DNA of 45,553 nucleotides, taken from positions 1 to 45,553 of the forward strand of contig DASPTT010000158.1 of the NCBI GenBank assembly GCA_035623275.1. The letters run 5' to 3'. Position 1 is the first letter of the stretch. Each line of letters starts with the position of its first letter. Both the position numbers and the translations under genes were made by a program. Origin of the DNA: DASPTT01 sp035623275 (GTDB taxonomy: Bacteria; Actinomycetota; Acidimicrobiia; Acidimicrobiales; UBA8190). The notes below the pieces were generated by a model. That model was given only the letters and a program-made list of their open reading frames with translations, searched no databases and was not told the DNA's origin. Positions 9,507-17,511 of the stretch are shown one piece after another.

Positions 9507-10532
9507 ATGACCGACACCACCGTCCCCAGCACCACGCGCAAGGATTGGACCTCCGACCAGGAGGTGCGTTGGTGCCCCGGCTGCGGCGACTACTCCATCC
9601 TGGCCGCGGTGCAGATGCTGCTCCCCGAGCTCGGCGTGCGACGGGAGAACACCGTGTTCGTCTCCGGCATCGGCTGCGCGGCGCGGTTCCCGTACTACAT
9701 GAACACCTACGGGATGCACTCGATCCACGGGCGCGCCCCCGCGGTGGCGACAGGATTGGCGGTGACGCGCCCGGATCTGGACGTCTGGGTCATCACGGGC
9801 GACGGCGATGCGCTGTCCATCGGCGGCAACCACCTGATCCACGCGCTGCGCCGCAACGTCCGGCTGACCATCCTGATGTTCAACAACCAGATCTACGGGC
9901 TGACCAAGGGCCAGTACTCGCCGACCTCGGAGCAGGGCAAGATCACCAAGTCCACGCCGTTCGGCTCGCTGGAGACCCCGTTCAACCCCATCAGCCTAGC
10001 GCTCGGCGCCGAGGCGACGTTCGTCGCCCGCACGCACGACATGGACCGCAAGCACATGCAGGAGGTCTTCCGTCGGGCGCACGCCCACGACGGGGCGGCG
10101 TTCGTGGAGATCTACCAGAACTGCAACGTCTTCAACGACGGCGCCTTCGAGAAGATCACCGGCCGAGACGCCCGGGCCGACAACTTGATCCCGCTCGAGC
10201 ACGGCCGGCCGATCCGCTTCGGCGCCGAGGGCGAGCACGGCGTCGTGCTCGATCCCGACGGCCGGCTGCGGCTCGTGGAGGTCGCGGAGGTCGGCGAGGC
10301 GGCACTGCTCGTCCACGACGAGCACCGCGACGATCCCGGGCTCGCCTTCCAGCTGAGCCGGCTGGCCGTGGGCCCGTACCAGCCCACCCCGATCGGCGTC
10401 TTCCGGGCGGTGCAGCGGGCAGAGTACGGCGCGGCCATGGCCCACCAACTGCTCGAGGCCAACGAGCGACGGGGCCCCGGGGACCTGGGGGACCTCCTGC
10501 GCTCGGGCGGCACCTGGACCGTCGACGCCTGA
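9507..10532 (+). CDS. korB: 2-oxoglutarate:ferredoxin oxidoreductase, beta subunit
   Basis: The 341-residue protein carries the thiamine-diphosphate and Fe-S elements of 2-oxoacid:ferredoxin oxidoreductase beta subunits. These include cysteines in WCPGCG (C23, C26) and GIGC (C57), a further cysteine in QNCNVF, the ThDP motif GDGD (98-101) with IGGNH, and NNQIYGLTKGQ (126-136). It forms the catalytic core with KorA in the cytosol. The ATG at 9507 has GGAGG 11 nt upstream, inside the end of korA, and the N-terminal length is normal. A longer open frame from 9294 is chance overlap with korA. Confidence 0.93.
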   Translation: MTDTTVPSTTRKDWTSDQEVRWCPGCGDYSILAAVQMLLPELGVRRENTVFVSGIGCAARFPYYMNTYGMHSIHGRAPAVATGLAVTRPDLDVWVITGDGDALSIGGNHLIHALRRNVRLTILMFNNQIYGLTKGQYSPTSEQGKITKSTPFGSLETPFNPISLALGAEATFVARTHDMDRKHMQEVFRRAHAHDGAAFVEIYQNCNVFNDGAFEKITGRDARADNLIPLEHGRPIRFGAEGEHGVVLDPDGRLRLVEVAEVGEAALLVHDEHRDDPGLAFQLSRLAVGPYQPTPIGVFRAVQRAEYGAAMAHQLLEANERRGPGDLGDLLRSGGTWTVDA

Positions 10533-10541
10533 CGCCGCCAC

Positions 10542-10560
10542 GGGCGTCCTCGGGACGCCC
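10542..10560 (+). terminator. Terminator-like hairpin after korB
   Basis: A perfect 8-bp stem, GGGCGTCC (10542-10549) with GGACGCCC (10553-10560), with a TCG loop, lies 10 nt past the korB stop. There is no T-run. Confidence 0.45.
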
Positions 10561-10829
10561 ACGGAGAGCGGTCGCAGACGGTGAAGATCCCACGTCTCGT
10601 GGCCGAAACTCAATGGCCGGCCCGGGTCGGCCGATACCTCGTCGGGCCCTTGCGCACCGGTTCCAGGCGGGCGCCGGAGCCGAGAGCCTTGGGCGACAGC
10701 GGAACGGGAGTGCGGCGGCTGCTGCGGCAGGCCCGCCGTGGCAACAGGGGGCACGCCGCCCCCGTTCCGCTGCGCCGATCCCTCCCGCCCCGAGCGCGGG
10801 AGCCGGCGCCGCGTCGGGCCGTCGGGTGA
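10561..10829. other. Intergenic stretch between convergent korB and the DUF1015 gene
   Basis: Nothing is recognised with confidence. A GTG-initiated frame (10581-10829, +) would encode 82 Arg/Pro-rich residues. It has no ribosome site, no conserved motif and no family resemblance, so it is not called. No terminator with a T-run and no known riboswitch motif were found. Confidence 0.4.
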
Positions 10830-12017
10830 TCAGTCGTCGAGAGGGCGGAAGACCATGCCCGTGCGGGGCTTGGGGAAGAAGTAGGTGCTCTTGGGCGGCA
10901 TCCGCCGCCGGGCGTGCGCCCATTCCCCGATCTGCTCCACCGTGACCGGCCGCAGGATGACCGCCGCCTGGGCCTCCCCGGAGCGCAGCGCGGCGAGCGT
11001 GGCGGGCACGTCGTGGTGGTGGGTGGTGGTCGCCCCGTCGATCCCCTCCACGGCGAGGGCCACGATGCTCGAGTCGAGGTCGGACCCGGCTGCGTCGTAG
11101 GCCTCGGCCCGGGGGGTGAGGCGCCACGCCTTGCCCTGCGCGAGCAGTGCCAACGCCTTCGACTCCTCCAGGGCGGCGACGAGCCCGTCGTCGATCGGCC
11201 CGGCCTCCACCGTGTCGAACCACCGACCGAACGCCTCGACGACGTCGACACCCGCGGGGACGCCCGACAGCGTGCGGTGGATTGGGCCGACGGAGAGCTC
11301 GTCCTCGGCCAGCTCGACGACGAAGGCCATCACCGCGTCGTGCCCGCCGGCCCCCATGCCCTGCGCCTCGCACTCCGCCCGGTAGGCCAGCGCCGTCTCG
11401 TAGCGGTGATGGCCGTCGGCGATCACGACCGGCGACTCGGCCACACCAGACGAGATGGCCGCGACCGCCTCGGGGTCGTCGACGACCCACAGGCTGTGCA
11501 CCACGCCGTCGTCGTCCGTCGCCTCGGCGTCTGGCGGGTCGTGGGGCTGGTAGGCCTTGGCCAGGCCGGCGGTGAGCGACAGCCCCCAGATGGGCGAAAG
11601 GTTGGCCCGGCAGCTGCGCAGGAGGTCCAGGCGGTCGCTCTTGTCCTTGGGGATCGTCTGCTCGTGGGGGAGGATGTCGCCCCCCGGCTCCTCGCAGAAG
11701 AGCGCGCCGATGACGCCCGTGGTCACCGATCCCGCCGGGGTGCGCATGCGATAGGCGTAGAAGGCCGGTGCTGCATCGCGTCGCACGGTGCCGGCATCGG
11801 TCCATTCGGCGAGCAGGCGCGCCGCGGCGGCATACCGGTCGAGCCCGCGGGCAGCGTCCTCCTCCGGCAGCTCGACGTGGATGGCGTTGGCGGGATGGCG
11901 GGCGGCCAGCACGGCCCGCTGGGACGGGGAGACTACGTCGTACGGCGGGGCGATGACCTTGTCGAGCGGGACCGCGGCCTCGTAGCGCAGGCCGGCGAAG
12001 GGTTCGAATCGGGGCAT
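10830..12017 (-). CDS. DUF1015 family protein
   Basis: The 395-residue protein matches the DUF1015 family of cytosolic proteins of unproven function. It has the family's start (FEPFAGLRYE...VIAPPYDVVSP), the HEQTIPKDKSDRLDLLRSCRANLSPIWGL block (about residues 120-148), the IADGHHRYETALAYR block (about 200), and the C-terminal end MPPKSTYFFPKPRTGMVFRPL. The histidine-rich DGHHRY motif suggests a catalytic or metal site, but no reaction is established that I can cite. The ATG at 12017 is chosen because the family N-terminus begins there and a TACGCA box lies 6 nt upstream. It diverges from the phosphatidyltransferase gene. Confidence 0.88.
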   Translation of the reverse strand: MPRFEPFAGLRYEAAVPLDKVIAPPYDVVSPSQRAVLAARHPANAIHVELPEEDAARGLDRYAAAARLLAEWTDAGTVRRDAAPAFYAYRMRTPAGSVTTGVIGALFCEEPGGDILPHEQTIPKDKSDRLDLLRSCRANLSPIWGLSLTAGLAKAYQPHDPPDAEATDDDGVVHSLWVVDDPEAVAAISSGVAESPVVIADGHHRYETALAYRAECEAQGMGAGGHDAVMAFVVELAEDELSVGPIHRTLSGVPAGVDVVEAFGRWFDTVEAGPIDDGLVAALEESKALALLAQGKAWRLTPRAEAYDAAGSDLDSSIVALAVEGIDGATTTHHHDVPATLAALRSGEAQAAVILRPVTVEQIGEWAHARRRMPPKSTYFFPKPRTGMVFRPLDD

Positions 12018-12023
12018 CGCCCT

Positions 12024-12029
12024 TGCGTA
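12024..12029 (-). promoter_or_regulatory. -10-like box TACGCA for the DUF1015 gene
   Basis: On the minus strand TACGCA lies 6 nt before the ATG at 12017, the spacing seen at other leaderless genes here, though the last base is A and not T. Confidence 0.4.
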
Positions 12030-12115
12030 GCACACCGTCCGCGGCCCACGACAACGGGCTGGCCACGCGGGCCGACGGTGGTCGCGCGGACCCTTGGAGC
12101 GGCCGCCGCGCACCG

Positions 12116-12121
12116 TAGACT
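12116..12121 (+). promoter_or_regulatory. -10 box TAGACT for a leaderless transcript
   Basis: TAGACT lies 6 nt before the GTG at 12128, with no Shine-Dalgarno sequence, so it decides the start of the phosphatidyltransferase gene. Confidence 0.55.
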
Positions 12122-12127
12122 GCCCGC

Positions 12128-12787
12128 GTGGGAGTCGACCGCCGCAGCGCCGGCCCGCCGATCGCCGCACCGGTGAAGGCCGGCCCGGCGGCGCCCGAAG
12201 AGGTCGGCCTCGACCGGGTCGTCACGGTGCCGAACGCGGTGACGGTCGTCCGCCTGGCCTGCATCCCTGTGTTCCTCTGGCTCCTCTTCGGGGCCCATCG
12301 CCAGACGGCGGCGGCCGTGATGCTGGCCGTGCTGGGGGCCACCGACTGGGTCGACGGGTTCGTCGCCCGGCGTTGGCACCAGGTCTCGACCCTCGGCAAG
12401 GTCCTCGACCCGGTGGCGGACCGCGTCCTCATGGCGACGGCGGTGATCTCGATCATGGTCTACGGCGCCGTGCCGGTGTGGTTCGGGGTGGCCACCTTGG
12501 CGCGCGAGGTCCTCGTCTCGGTGACGGTGATCGTCCTGGCCACAATGGGCGCGGCGCGCGTCGACGTGTTGTGGGTGGGCAAGGCGGGCACGTTCGGGTT
12601 GCTCTTCGCCTATCCCGCATTCCTGCTCGGCGACGGCACGGCCTCGTGGCAGGAGCCGATCCGGGTCGTGGCCTGGGTCACCGGGCTGGTCGGGCTCACC
12701 CTGGCGTGGATCGCGGCCTTCTCCTACGTCCCGCACGCGCGCCGCGCCCTGGTGGCCGGGCGCGCCGGGCGCCGGGACGCGGGGTAG
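12128..12787 (+). CDS. pgsA: CDP-alcohol phosphatidyltransferase (phosphatidylglycerophosphate synthase-like)
   Basis: The 219-residue integral membrane protein has the CDP-alcohol phosphatidyltransferase signature D-x2-DG-x2-AR-x8-G-x3-D-x3-D, seen as DWVDGFVARRWHQ and GKVLDPVADR (about residues 72-98). Four to six hydrophobic segments surround it. Members move a phosphatidyl group from CDP-diacylglycerol to glycerol 3-phosphate or another alcohol. The exact acceptor cannot be read from the motif. In Mycobacterium a pgsA paralogue (Rv1822) lies a few genes before gcvH-garA, as here, which supports the name but not the substrate. The first 30 residues are non-hydrophobic. Confidence 0.85.
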   Translation: MGVDRRSAGPPIAAPVKAGPAAPEEVGLDRVVTVPNAVTVVRLACIPVFLWLLFGAHRQTAAAVMLAVLGATDWVDGFVARRWHQVSTLGKVLDPVADRVLMATAVISIMVYGAVPVWFGVATLAREVLVSVTVIVLATMGAARVDVLWVGKAGTFGLLFAYPAFLLGDGTASWQEPIRVVAWVTGLVGLTLAWIAAFSYVPHARRALVAGRAGRRDAG

Positions 12788-12816
12788 GGTCGCCGTGACG
12801 CACGGCGCGGCGACCC
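12787..12816 (+). terminator. Hairpin directly after the phosphatidyltransferase gene
   Basis: An 8-bp perfect stem, GGGTCGCC (12787-12794) with GGCGACCC (12809-12816), has a 14-nt loop. It starts at the last base of the stop codon. No T-run follows, and a possible GTG start for a 36-codon frame lies in the loop, so an attenuating leader is an alternative. Confidence 0.35.
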
Positions 12817-12901
12817 GCCGGGCGGCCCGCCGGGTGGGTGGTGGGGCGGACGGCGGGGTGGACGGAGGGGTCGGACGCGACGTGAAGGGGGTGGGCGCCT
12901 C

Positions 12902-15388
12902 GTGAAGGCGGTGATCATGGCCGGCGGCGAGGGCACGCGCCTGCGCCCGCTGACCTCCAACCAGCCCAAGCCGATGCTGCCGATGGTGAACCGGCCCATG
13001 ATGGAGCACGTCGTCGCGCTCCTGCGCCAGCACGGGTTCGAGGACATCGTCGTGACCGTGGCCTTCATGGCCAATGCCATCCGCAACTACTTCGGCGACG
13101 GGTCGGAGTTCGGCGTGCGCATGGTCTACGCCACGGAGGAGTCGCCGCTGGGAACCGCGGGCTCGATCCGCAACGCCATGGACGAGCTCGACGAGCGCTT
13201 CGTCGTCATCTCCGGCGACGTCCTCACCGACATCGACCTGACGGCGCTCGTCGACCACCACGACGCCAAGGGGGCGCTGGCCACGTTGGCGTTGAAGGCG
13301 GTCGACGACCCGCTCGAGTTCGGCATCGTCATCACCCGTGACGACGGGTCGATCGAACGGTTCCTGGAGAAGCCCACGTGGGGCCAGGTGTTCAGCGACA
13401 CCATCAACACGGGGATCTACGTCCTCGAGCCCGAGATCTTCGACTTCATCCCCGACGGGCGCGCCGTGGACTTCTCCGAGGAGGTGTTCCCGGCCGTGCT
13501 GGCGGCCCAGCGGCCCCTGTTCGGCTACGTCGCCGGCGGGTACTGGGAGGACGTCGGCACCCTCGACGCGTACCTGCGCGCGCACCAGGACATCCTCGAC
13601 GAGAAGGTCCAGGTCTCCATCAGCGGCTTCCAGGTGCGCCGTGGCGTGTGGATCGGCAAGGACACCGACGTCCACAGCACCGCGGTGATCACCGGGCCGG
13701 CCGTGATCGGCGACAACTGCCACATCGGTCAGGACGTCACCCTCGGCGAGTACTGCGTCGTCGGCGACAACGGCCGGATCTCCGACAGCGCCGCCTTGGC
13801 CCGGACCGTCGTCCACGACAACGCCTTCCTCGGGGCGGGCGTCCGACTCGACGGGTGCGTGCTCGGCCGCTCGTGCGACCTGCGCCAGGGGGTGCGCTGC
13901 GAGGAGGGCGTGGTCCTCGGTGACGAGACGTTCGTCGGCGCGCAGGCGGTGCTCAAGTCCGGGGTCAAGGTGTACCCGTTCAAGACGGTGGAGACGGGCG
14001 CGATCGTCAACACCTCCATCGTCTGGGAGTCCCGGGGTGCGCGGAGCCTCTTCGGCCGGACGGGTGTGAGCGGGCTGGCCAACGTCGACATCAGCCCGGA
14101 GCTCGTCATGCGGCTGTCCATGGCGTGGGCGTCGACCCTGGACAAGGGGTCCACGATCACCGCCTCGCGCGACACGAGCAGGGCGGCCCGTGTCCTCAAG
14201 CGGGCCATCATGGTCGGCTGCAACGCGGCCGGCGTCAACGTGGAGGACCTGGAGGTCGCCACCGTGCCGGTGACGCGCTTTCAGGCCCGCTCGGGACGGG
14301 CGCGCGGCGGCGTGACCGTCCGCCTCGTCGAGCACGACGTGCAGTCCGTCAACATCCGGTTCTTCGACCGTGACGGGATCGACATCGCCGAAGGGCTGCA
14401 GCGCAAGATCGAGCGCCTCTTCTACCGCGAGGAGTTCCGCCGGGCGCTGGCCTCGGAGATCGGCGACATCGGCTTCCCCCCGCGTGCGCTCGAGTTCTAC
14501 ACCGAGGCCCTGATGAACGCCGTCGACGTCGACGCCATCGCCCGGGCGGGCTTCAAGCTGGTGCTCGACTACTCCTTCGGCACCACCAGCTTCGTGATGC
14601 CGAACGTCCTGGCCAAGCTCGGCGCCGAGGTCCTCGGCGTGAACCCCTACGCGGCGACGGCGGCGGTCATGTCGGCGGACCGCGCCGCGGCCGCCGCGCA
14701 GGTGGCCTCCCTGGTGCGCGCATCGGGCGCGCACCTCGGTGCCGTGCTCGACCCCGGCGGGGAGCAGCTGATCCTGGTCGACGACGAGGGCCGCGTGCTC
14801 GGGGACGACCAGGCCCTGCTCCTGCTGCTGGACCTCGTGACCTCGACGCTGTCGTCGGCCAAGGTGGCGCTGCCCGTGGCCGCGCCGCTCGCCGCCGAGC
14901 GCATCTGCATGGAGGCGGGCGCGGACATCATCTGGACCAAGCTCTCGGCGACCCACCTGATGGAGGTGGCCTCCACGGGCGGGGTCTCGTTCGCCGCCAG
15001 CCAGCTCGGGGGGTACATCTTCCCCCGCTTCCTCCCCGCCTACGACGCCGTGGCCACCTTGGTCCACCTGCTGGCCATGCTGAGTGCCACGGGCGCCCAG
15101 ATGTCCAAGCTGGTCGATCGGCTGCCGTCGATCCACATCGCCCACGAGGAGGTCGTGACCCCCTGGGAGCAGAAGGGGACCGTCATGCGCGTCACCATGG
15201 AGCGGGCCAAGGGTCGCGCCCTCGTCCTCGTCGACGGGGTCAAGATGACCGAGCCGGACGGGTGGGCGCTCATCGTGCCCGACCCCGAGGAGCCGACGAC
15301 GCACGTGTGGGCCGAGGGGCCCAACGACGCCGCGGCGCGCGCCCGGGCCCAGGAGCACGCGGTGCGGATCCGGCAGATGCTCAACTGA
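12902..15388 (+). CDS. Sugar-1-phosphate nucleotidyltransferase with left-handed beta-helix and degenerate phosphomannomutase domain
   Basis: The 828-residue protein has three parts. Residues 1 to about 235 form a nucleotidyltransferase domain with the intact signature MAGGEGTRLRPLT...KPMLP. About 250-360 are hexapeptide repeats (left-handed beta-helix). About 375-828 are homologous to phosphomannomutase. In that last domain the key sites are missing. The phosphoserine loop TASHNP is replaced by VRLVEHDVQ (about 470-480), the magnesium loop DGDADR by DPGGEQ (about 616-621), and the sugar loop GEXSGH by AASQLGGY (about 698-705). So the first domain probably makes an NDP-sugar (GDP-mannose is the usual guess) and the last is likely non-catalytic. 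This layout is known in actinobacteria. GTG at 12902 begins the conserved MKAVIMAGG. Confidence 0.88.
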   Translation: MKAVIMAGGEGTRLRPLTSNQPKPMLPMVNRPMMEHVVALLRQHGFEDIVVTVAFMANAIRNYFGDGSEFGVRMVYATEESPLGTAGSIRNAMDELDERFVVISGDVLTDIDLTALVDHHDAKGALATLALKAVDDPLEFGIVITRDDGSIERFLEKPTWGQVFSDTINTGIYVLEPEIFDFIPDGRAVDFSEEVFPAVLAAQRPLFGYVAGGYWEDVGTLDAYLRAHQDILDEKVQVSISGFQVRRGVWIGKDTDVHSTAVITGPAVIGDNCHIGQDVTLGEYCVVGDNGRISDSAALARTVVHDNAFLGAGVRLDGCVLGRSCDLRQGVRCEEGVVLGDETFVGAQAVLKSGVKVYPFKTVETGAIVNTSIVWESRGARSLFGRTGVSGLANVDISPELVMRLSMAWASTLDKGSTITASRDTSRAARVLKRAIMVGCNAAGVNVEDLEVATVPVTRFQARSGRARGGVTVRLVEHDVQSVNIRFFDRDGIDIAEGLQRKIERLFYREEFRRALASEIGDIGFPPRALEFYTEALMNAVDVDAIARAGFKLVLDYSFGTTSFVMPNVLAKLGAEVLGVNPYAATAAVMSADRAAAAAQVASLVRASGAHLGAVLDPGGEQLILVDDEGRVLGDDQALLLLLDLVTSTLSSAKVALPVAAPLAAERICMEAGADIIWTKLSATHLMEVASTGGVSFAASQLGGYIFPRFLPAYDAVATLVHLLAMLSATGAQMSKLVDRLPSIHIAHEEVVTPWEQKGTVMRVTMERAKGRALVLVDGVKMTEPDGWALIVPDPEEPTTHVWAEGPNDAAARARAQEHAVRIRQMLN

Positions 15389-15399
15389 TCGGATTCCGG

Positions 15400-15405
15400 T
15401 AGGGT
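15400..15405 (+). promoter_or_regulatory. -10 box TAGGGT for gcvH
   Basis: TAGGGT lies 7 nt before the gcvH ATG, with no Shine-Dalgarno sequence between, fitting leaderless transcription. Confidence 0.55.
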
Positions 15406-15412
15406 CCCCGCC

Positions 15413-15793
15413 ATGTTGGTCCCCGACGAGCTGCGCTACACCCGCGACCACGAATGGGCGCGCGCGACGGATGACGCCGTGCGCGTCGGCATCACCGACT
15501 ACGCACAGGACGCGCTCGGCGACATCGTGTTCGTCTCGCTCCCCGAGCCGGGCACACACGTACAGGCCGGCGACGTCCTCGGCGAGATCGAGTCGACGAA
15601 GTCGGTGTCGGAGATCTACGCGCCCGTCGCCGGCGTGGTGGCCGCCGTCAACGGCGCGCTGGCCGACGCGCCGGAGCGGCTCAACGCCGACCCCTACGGC
15701 GACGGCTGGATCTGCGACATCACCGTCGACGACCCCGCCACCGTGCAGGTCCTGCTGGACGCCGCCGCCTACCAGGAGCTGGTGGCCGAGTAG
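15413..15793 (+). CDS. gcvH: Glycine cleavage system H protein
   Basis: The 126-residue protein is full length for GcvH. It shows YTRDHEWAR at the N-terminus, GITDYAQDALGDIVFVSLPEPG, and the lipoylation site with K63 in EIESTKSVSEIYAPVAG. It carries the aminomethyl arm between the P, T and L proteins in glycine cleavage. P, T and L are not in the window. The order gcvH, FHA protein, MerR, DUF151 matches M. tuberculosis Rv1826-Rv1829, apart from an inserted phosphoribosyltransferase gene. It has its own -10 box. Confidence 0.96.
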   Translation: MLVPDELRYTRDHEWARATDDAVRVGITDYAQDALGDIVFVSLPEPGTHVQAGDVLGEIESTKSVSEIYAPVAGVVAAVNGALADAPERLNADPYGDGWICDITVDDPATVQVLLDAAAYQELVAE

Positions 15794-15820
15794 GCCTTCG
15801 GCCTCGGCCAGGCGACGGGG

Positions 15821-15826
15821 TAGCGT
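15821..15826 (+). promoter_or_regulatory. -10 box TAGCGT for the FHA gene
   Basis: TAGCGT lies 7 nt before the GTG at 15834. A second GTG at 15825 overlaps the box and is therefore less likely to be the start. Confidence 0.5.
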
Positions 15827-15833
15827 GGAAGAC

Positions 15834-16307
15834 GTGTTCTGCAACAACTGCGGGCATCGCAACCCGGCGGACGCCAACTTCTGCTCCTCCTGCGGCGCCG
15901 TGCTCTCGCCGTCCCGGTCGGACGCCACCGTGGTGCTCCACCCGGTGGACGCCCAGGGCGAGTCGGGGGAGGACGAGCTCACGGTCACCGTTGCCGACCG
16001 GCCCCAGGGCGCCGGCATGCTGGTGGTCAAGCGCGGGCCCAACGCCGGCGCGCGCTTTACGCTCGAGGCGGAGGTCACGCGGGCGGGCCGCCATCCGGAG
16101 AGCGACATCTTCCTGGACGACATCACGGTGTCGAGGCGCCACGCCGAGTTCGTCCGCAACGGCAACGCCTACAACGTCCGCGACGTCGGCTCGCTCAACG
16201 GGACCTACGTCAACCGTGAGCGCATCGAGGAGGCGGTCCTCAACTCCGGCGACGAGGTCCAGATCGGGAAGTTCAAGCTCGTGTACCTGGCGGCGGCGGA
16301 CGAATGA
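15834..16307 (+). CDS. Zinc-ribbon FHA-domain protein, GarA/OdhI-like
   Basis: The 157-residue protein starts with a zinc ribbon (CNNCGHRNPADANFCSSCG, two CxxC pairs) and ends with a forkhead-associated domain (about 60-150). The FHA domain has GRHPESDIFLDD, VSRRHAEF, LNGTYVN and a C-terminal strand, so all the phosphothreonine-binding residues (GR, SRRH, NGT) are present. Mycobacterial GarA and corynebacterial OdhI have this domain plus an N-terminal phosphorylation motif ETTSVF, and control 2-oxoglutarate dehydrogenase and glutamate enzymes. Here the equivalent place reads DATVVL, which keeps one threonine (about residue 32). The gene order supports GarA orthology. The added zinc ribbon is unlike GarA, so its partners may differ. 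Confidence 0.85.
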   Translation: MFCNNCGHRNPADANFCSSCGAVLSPSRSDATVVLHPVDAQGESGEDELTVTVADRPQGAGMLVVKRGPNAGARFTLEAEVTRAGRHPESDIFLDDITVSRRHAEFVRNGNAYNVRDVGSLNGTYVNRERIEEAVLNSGDEVQIGKFKLVYLAAADE

Positions 16308-16332
16308 CGCCGTCGCGGGGACGGGGGCGCCC

Positions 16333-17511
16333 ATGAGCGGCCGGAGCTACCTGTCGATCGGCGACGTCCTGACGCTCCTGCGTCAGGAATTCCCCGACGT
16401 CACCATCTCCAAGATCCGCTTCCTCGAGAGCCAGGGTCTGGTGAACCCCGAGCGCACCCCGTCGGGCTACCGGAAGTTCTACGACCACGACGTCGAGCGC
16501 CTGCGCTGGGTGCTGCGCCAGCAGCGCGAGCACTTCCTGCCGCTCAAGGTCATCAAGGGCCGCCTCGAGCACCAAGAGGCCCCGGCCGCGGGGGCGGCCG
16601 TGGCACCGGAGGCGCCGGTCGTGGCCGAGGAGGCGGCCCGGGACCGGACACCCGACACCGGCCACTTGGCCGGGTCCCTCGACCCGGCACGCGTCCGTGC
16701 CGTGCCGGCCCTGGTGGGCACCACGGTGGCAGACGAGGTCGGGGCGCACGGCGTGGCGCTGCCCGGGTTCGAGGCCTCGGGCCCGGGGCATGGTGTCACC
16801 GGCGCCGACGCGCCCGCGACGCGTACCTCGGTCTCCGGCGCGGGCGCCGCTCGTCCGCCACGTGCGGCGCGCCAGGGCGAGGACACGGGTGCCTCCGCTT
16901 CGCGGGCGTCGGCTCGCGCCGGCGTCGGCACGGCGGCCGAGGGCTCGGCGCGCCGGGTCGAGCGTGGCGGCGCCACGCGCCCCTCGGCGGCGGCCGCGGC
17001 GCGCCCGTCTGGTCCGTCGAGCGCGCCGAGCGCCACCGAGGCGCGTGGGGCGACGGGGTCGCGCCGGTCGTCGGCCGGCCGGGGGCCGGGCGAGGACCTG
17101 GGCACCGGCACACCGGTGGTCCCGCTGTCGGGTACCAGCATGACCGTCGAGGAGCTCGCCGCCGCGGCGGGCTTGACCGTGGAGGCCACCGCCGAGCTCG
17201 AGTCCTACGGGCTGCTCGCCGGCCGCACGGTGGGGGGCGTCGCCTACTACGACGAGGACGCGCTGACCGTCGCCCGGCTCGCCGCGGGGTTCGCCGAGTT
17301 CGGCGTCGAGGCGCGCCACCTGCGGCTCCACAAGCACGCCGCGGAGCGCGAGGCCGGGTTCATCGAGCAGATCGTCCTGCCGTTGCTGCGTCAGCGCAAC
17401 CCCGAGTCACGCCAGCGCGCCCAGGAGACCACGGCCGAGCTGAGCAGGCTCGGGCAGGCCATGCGGGCGGTGCTGCTGCGCGCCGCCCTGCGCGACGTGC
17501 TGGGCGGGTGA
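16333..17511 (+). CDS. MerR-family transcriptional regulator, FtsR-like, with long disordered linker
   Basis: The 392-residue protein begins with a MerR-type winged helix (about 1-75: YLSIGDVLTLLRQEFPDVTISKIRFLESQGLVNPERTPSGYRKF). Its end (about 268-392: MTVEELAAAAGLTVEATAELESYGLLAG... to LLRAALRDVL) matches the second helical domain of the Rv1828/FtsR family. In Corynebacterium FtsR activates ftsZ. Between the two lie about 190 residues rich in Ala, Arg, Gly, Ser and Pro, far longer than usual. The ATG at 16333 gives the standard N-terminus. The gene follows the FHA gene by 25 nt and overlaps the next by the 4-nt GTGA. Confidence 0.87.
   Translation: MSGRSYLSIGDVLTLLRQEFPDVTISKIRFLESQGLVNPERTPSGYRKFYDHDVERLRWVLRQQREHFLPLKVIKGRLEHQEAPAAGAAVAPEAPVVAEEAARDRTPDTGHLAGSLDPARVRAVPALVGTTVADEVGAHGVALPGFEASGPGHGVTGADAPATRTSVSGAGAARPPRAARQGEDTGASASRASARAGVGTAAEGSARRVERGGATRPSAAAAARPSGPSSAPSATEARGATGSRRSSAGRGPGEDLGTGTPVVPLSGTSMTVEELAAAAGLTVEATAELESYGLLAGRTVGGVAYYDEDALTVARLAAGFAEFGVEARHLRLHKHAAEREAGFIEQIVLPLLRQRNPESRQRAQETTAELSRLGQAMRAVLLRAALRDVLGG

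Noticed and set aside
5303..9541. Minus-strand open frame of 1412 codons opposite ltaE, fbaB and korA
   Set aside because: It is antisense to three well-recognised genes, its translation matches no domain, and its length is explained by the lack of stops in very GC-rich DNA.
10581..10829. 82-codon GTG frame between korB and the DUF1015 gene
   Set aside because: No ribosome site, no -10 box at leaderless spacing and Arg/Pro-rich composition typical of chance frames.
11933..16165. Minus-strand open frame of 1410 codons
   Set aside because: It lies opposite the phosphatidyltransferase, nucleotidyltransferase, gcvH and FHA genes and shows only codon-shadow composition.
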